Source: Bilamarchaeum sp050303335 (GTDB lineage Archaea > Micrarchaeota > Micrarchaeia > Anstonellales > Bilamarchaeaceae). Taken from it: a stretch of DNA of 30,676 nt. Below are positions 28,552 to 30,676 of the stretch, piece after piece; position 1 is the first letter of the stretch; each line of letters opens with the position of its first letter. The DNA lies in the NCBI GenBank assembly GCA_050303335.1, contig JBNLBN010000017.1, positions 1 through 30,676 of the forward strand, read 5' to 3'. The notes beneath the pieces were generated by a model that was given only the letters and a program-made list of their open reading frames with translations, had not been told where the DNA came from and did not search any database. A program made the translations under genes and the position numbers.

Positions 28552-29271
28552 CTATGCCAAAAGGTACATGAAGATTATACCTGCGATCAGTATCATAGTG
28601 TTTTTTATCTTCTCAATTCCCTCTGCCTTGTGCATCTCCGGTATCAGGTCAGATGCGGCGATGTAGATGAAATTCCCGGCTGCAAAAGGGACAAGGAATA
28701 TGGTGAGCCATTCGATTTGGCTTGATAGTGCGAATCCAGCAAGCGCTCCTGGGATTATTGTAGACTGGGCAAGGAAACTGTAGGTTATTGACTTTCCCCT
28801 GGAAAGACCTCCTTTAATGAGGACGCCGAAGATTCCCAGCTGCTGGGGGAGTTCATGCGAAATGATAGCAATGACAGTGGCTATTCCTAGCGGAACGGAG
28901 ATGAGAAAGCTTGCTGCAAGGACAAGGCCTCCGATGAAATTGTGAACTGCATCGCCTGCGAGCATTACGTAGGAAAAAGGATGGATGTCACAGTCCTTGC
29001 AATGGTGCCAGTGGACATATGTTTCAAGGAATATGAAGAGTATGAATCCTACGAGGGTATATATCAGAACTGTATCAACAGAAGACTGCTCTATTGCCTC
29101 GGGAATAAGGTGCAGGAATGCGCCTCCAAGAAGCGTTCCTGCTGCAAAGGCCATTAGTATATGCGATATCCGGTCCAGGTTCCTCTGACTTATGTAAAGT
29201 GAAAAAACTCCGATGAAACCCAGGAGGGTGTCTATCAGTGCCGCTCCAAGAATCCAGATAAGGATGTCCAT
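28552..29271 (-). CDS. ZIP-family metal ion transporter
   Basis: 239 residues, about seven to eight TM segments. ZIP metal-site residues in the fourth and fifth TM segments are seen: HNFIGG (His110, Asn111) and HELPQQLG (His139, Glu140). The cytoplasmic loop between TM3 and TM4 contains HWHHCKDCDIHP (87-98), a His/Cys-rich metal-binding stretch. ZIP proteins move Zn, Fe or other divalent ions into the cytoplasm. It follows the PHP gene after 4 nt and is likely co-transcribed. Confidence 0.88.
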   Translation of the reverse strand: MDILIWILGAALIDTLLGFIGVFSLYISQRNLDRISHILMAFAAGTLLGGAFLHLIPEAIEQSSVDTVLIYTLVGFILFIFLETYVHWHHCKDCDIHPFSYVMLAGDAVHNFIGGLVLAASFLISVPLGIATVIAIISHELPQQLGIFGVLIKGGLSRGKSITYSFLAQSTIIPGALAGFALSSQIEWLTIFLVPFAAGNFIYIAASDLIPEMHKAEGIEKIKNTMILIAGIIFMYLLA

Positions 29272-29275
29272 ATTA

Positions 29276-30109
29276 TTAATTTTTATCCAAATACTTAATA
29301 ATATTTTCCAATAGTTCGTCCGGGACGTCGAATTCCCCGAGCCACGGGCCTTTTGTCCCGTGGAAATCCGATCCGCCGCATTCGAGCAGCTCGAAATCCC
29401 TTGCCATCCTCCTTCCCTTTGGTATCATCGGAGGCCCGGGAAAATAGAACGAATAGTCGTAATACGATTCTATGCCATCGCCGCCCTCCTCCTTGAAATC
29501 GAAGACGAGCTGCTTTATGTCGCATTTGTTCAGGAACGGGTGCGCAAGGAATGAAAGGCCTCCTGCCGCGTGAACGAGGGAAATGGCATCTTTGAGCCTG
29601 AAATGGTCCTTCCTTGGAAGATAGGCGGGTTTCCCGTTTCCGATCAGCCTGTCGAATGTCGACTGCAGTGTGGGAAACTCCTTAGGGTATATCTTCATTA
29701 GGGCTTTTCCGATATGAGGACGGCCGACTGTTCCAGAGGCGAATTCAAGGACATCCTCGAGAGTAACCTCATAGCCCTGCTCGTTCAAGAGGGATATCAT
29801 CTCCTTTTTCTGGGACAATCTCTGGATTTTCAGCTCATCGAGCTTTTGCACGAGTCTTTTGCTGTTTGGGTCGATGAACAATCCGAGCATGTGCACATCC
29901 ATGTAATTGTAATAATCATCGAAAATGGAGATCTCTATTCCGGGGATCACCCTGAGGGGTTCCGAGCAGGTTATCTTCTTCGCTGATTCAAGGGTGTCAT
30001 GGTCAGTAATCGCAATTGCATTCAGTTTCCTCGAATGCGCTTCCTGGACCAGGTCCTCGAAGGTGAAAATGCCGTCAGATGATGTTGTGTGGGTGTGAAG
30101 ATCGATCAT
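29276..30109 (-). CDS. PHP-domain phosphoesterase (RNase AM/TrpH-like)
   Basis: 277 residues. All PHP metal motifs are visible: DLHTHTTSSDG (His5, His7, Asp12), AITDHDT (Asp36, His37), GIEIS (Glu59), VHMLG (His73), FLAHP (His190) and GGSDFHG (Asp248, His250). The family includes 3',5'-nucleotide bisphosphate phosphatases and 5'-3' exoribonucleases. It shares an AT-rich divergent promoter with the 65-residue gene (TATAAATATAAC near 30127-30139). Confidence 0.85.
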   Translation of the reverse strand: MIDLHTHTTSSDGIFTFEDLVQEAHSRKLNAIAITDHDTLESAKKITCSEPLRVIPGIEISIFDDYYNYMDVHMLGLFIDPNSKRLVQKLDELKIQRLSQKKEMISLLNEQGYEVTLEDVLEFASGTVGRPHIGKALMKIYPKEFPTLQSTFDRLIGNGKPAYLPRKDHFRLKDAISLVHAAGGLSFLAHPFLNKCDIKQLVFDFKEEGGDGIESYYDYSFYFPGPPMIPKGRRMARDFELLECGGSDFHGTKGPWLGEFDVPDELLENIIKYLDKN

Positions 30110-30170
30110 GTGTCAGTTATGGGAAAAATATAAATATAACATTTGCGTAAAAAAAGCAGGTGAGTCCCCC

Positions 30171-30368
30171 ATGACCAGAAGAGTTTACGAAGTAGCCAAA
30201 TCAATCAGTGATATCCGATCCTCCCAATTCAGGATTCAGACTGCACTTTTGCTTGAGAGGGCAAAAAAGGCAGCAGAAGCAGGGCAAAGCAGGGAGTTCC
30301 TCGAGAGCGAATTCCCGCCGATGGAACCAGACTCTGCTGTACGTGTAAAGAGGGTCCGAAACGATTGA
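30171..30368 (+). CDS. Small soluble protein of 65 residues, unknown
   Basis: Starts at ATG 30171, preceded by AGGTGAG (30158-30164) at good spacing. The protein (MTRRVYEVAKSISDIRSSQF, then ALLLERAKKAAEAGQSREFLESEF and a basic VKRVRND end) is helical and charged, without cysteines or membrane segments. It has no recognised family. It is divergent from the PHP gene, and tRNA-Asp follows after about 42 nt. Confidence 0.5.
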   Translation: MTRRVYEVAKSISDIRSSQFRIQTALLLERAKKAAEAGQSREFLESEFPPMEPDSAVRVKRVRND

Positions 30369-30380
30369 TTTATAAAAATA
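30368..30380 (+). promoter_or_regulatory. Probable TATA box of tRNA-Asp
   Basis: TTTATAAAAATA-type sequence about 35 nt before the tRNA start, the usual archaeal distance when transcription begins just before the mature 5' end. Confidence 0.5.
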
Positions 30381-30410
30381 ATACAATGTAATTTCTGATA
30401 ATCTGCTTTT

Positions 30411-30482
30411 GCCTTGGTAGTGTAGTGGTTCGCCCACAAGACTGTCACTCTTGCGACCCGGGTTCGAATCCCGGCCAAGGCG
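30411..30482 (+). tRNA. trnD: tRNA-Asp (anticodon GTC)
   Basis: Acceptor stem GCCTTGG/CCAAGGC, anticodon stem CAAGA/TCTTG with loop CTGTCAC (anticodon GTC at 30444-30446), T-stem CCGGG/CCCGG with loop TTCGAAT, and discriminator G. The D-stem has one mismatch. No intron and no encoded CCA are seen. Confidence 0.95.
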
Positions 30483-30538
30483 CTTATTCTTCACAAAATT
30501 GGACCGAAATGTTGTTCACGGACAAGGCGCTCATTCTT
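30476..30538. repeat. Direct repeat of tRNA-Asp 3' end
   Basis: CAAGGCGCTTATTCTT (30476-30491, overlapping the 3' end of tRNA-Asp) recurs as CAAGGCGCTCATTCTT (30523-30538), 15 of 16 identical, 47 bp apart. Integrases of many archaeal elements use tRNA 3' ends, so this may be an attachment-site relic. No integrase is visible before the window ends. Confidence 0.5.
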
Positions 30539-30676
30539 TCAAATTATCTCAGTTTTCAACGAAATGGTCTTTGGCCTCCACAACCACCCCAAAATCACTG
30601 GAAGGATTGTCGACTAGAAAAACATTGCGCCCGACGTTGACGTGGGAACCACGGGGAACGGGACCTACTCTTTTAT
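30539..30676. other. Window end, no gene supported
   Basis: I see no coding region, stable RNA or clear promoter here that I could support. It might be remnant sequence of an element integrated at tRNA-Asp, but that needs the next stretch of sequence. Confidence 0.3.

Noticed and set aside
30158..30164. Riboswitch or structured leader before the 65-residue gene
   Set aside because: The leader is short and contains only a strong Shine-Dalgarno; I found no stable fold.
30425..30640. 71-codon open frame starting inside tRNA-Asp
   Set aside because: It starts in the tRNA and crosses the direct repeat, with no ribosome-binding site or recognisable protein.

Overview
The window looks archaeal. 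It carries uS10, eL41, uL1, uL10 and the acidic stalk protein P1/L12, a geranylgeranyl-reductase-type enzyme of archaeal lipid synthesis, the AMP phosphorylase / ribose-1,5-bisphosphate isomerase pair of the archaeal AMP pathway, two Lrp/AsnC regulators, and a tRNA-Tyr with a canonical 37/38 intron and a bulge-helix-bulge fold. Many genes have a TATA-like box 22-28 nt before the start codon and no room for a leader, so leaderless transcripts seem common; genes inside operons tend to have GGTGA-type Shine-Dalgarno sites. Genes are tightly packed, with ATGA-type 4-nt overlaps and several convergent overlaps. A DPANN-type or other small-genome archaeon would fit, but the sequence alone does not fix the lineage. 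I see no rRNA, CRISPR array or insertion sequence.

Layout. 1-144: 3' end of the uS10 gene. 145-2417: AT-rich stretch with a small membrane protein and a secreted subtilisin-like protease. 2419-3592: AIM24-family protein, a tiny eL41 gene and a small membrane protein. 3683-5535: uL1-uL10-P1 ribosomal operon. 5589-7723: two tandem HEAT-like helical-repeat proteins. 7746-10239: AMP-pathway genes. 10236-13612: an unknown protein, a GNAT acetyltransferase and an M20 deacylase, flanked by two Lrp/AsnC regulators whose promoters carry palindromes. 13716-16343: a YbaK-like protein, a J-domain protein and a membrane protein of unknown function. 16369-16471: intron-containing tRNA-Tyr.

16474-22598 is the most interesting part: a probable copper (soft-metal) handling module. 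A membrane-anchored winged-helix protein with Cys/His in its predicted outer loop is divergent from two co-oriented transcription units. The first encodes a membrane DsbA-like thioredoxin protein and a Met-rich membrane protein. The second encodes a CopZ-like HMA protein, an HMA-SafE-cupredoxin fusion, a CopA-type P1B ATPase and a DUF2318-like Cys-rich lipoprotein. The two units share a nearly identical 37-bp promoter/operator (33 of 37 positions) in which GAAACC/GGTTTC half-sites bracket the TATA box. A reasonable model is: chaperone (HMA) to transporters (CopA, SafE fusion) to outer-face binding proteins (cupredoxin, Met-rich, DUF2318), with the DsbA-like protein acting on their cysteines, all under one metal-responsive regulator.

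22646-30482: a small hypothetical gene, a flavin disulfide oxidoreductase, the geranylgeranyl reductase, a P-loop kinase plus aminoglycoside-phosphotransferase-like pair, purH, a PHP phosphoesterase with a ZIP transporter, a 65-residue protein, and tRNA-Asp. The 3' end of tRNA-Asp is partly repeated 47 bp downstream, possibly an attachment-site scar. 30483-30676 holds no gene I can support.
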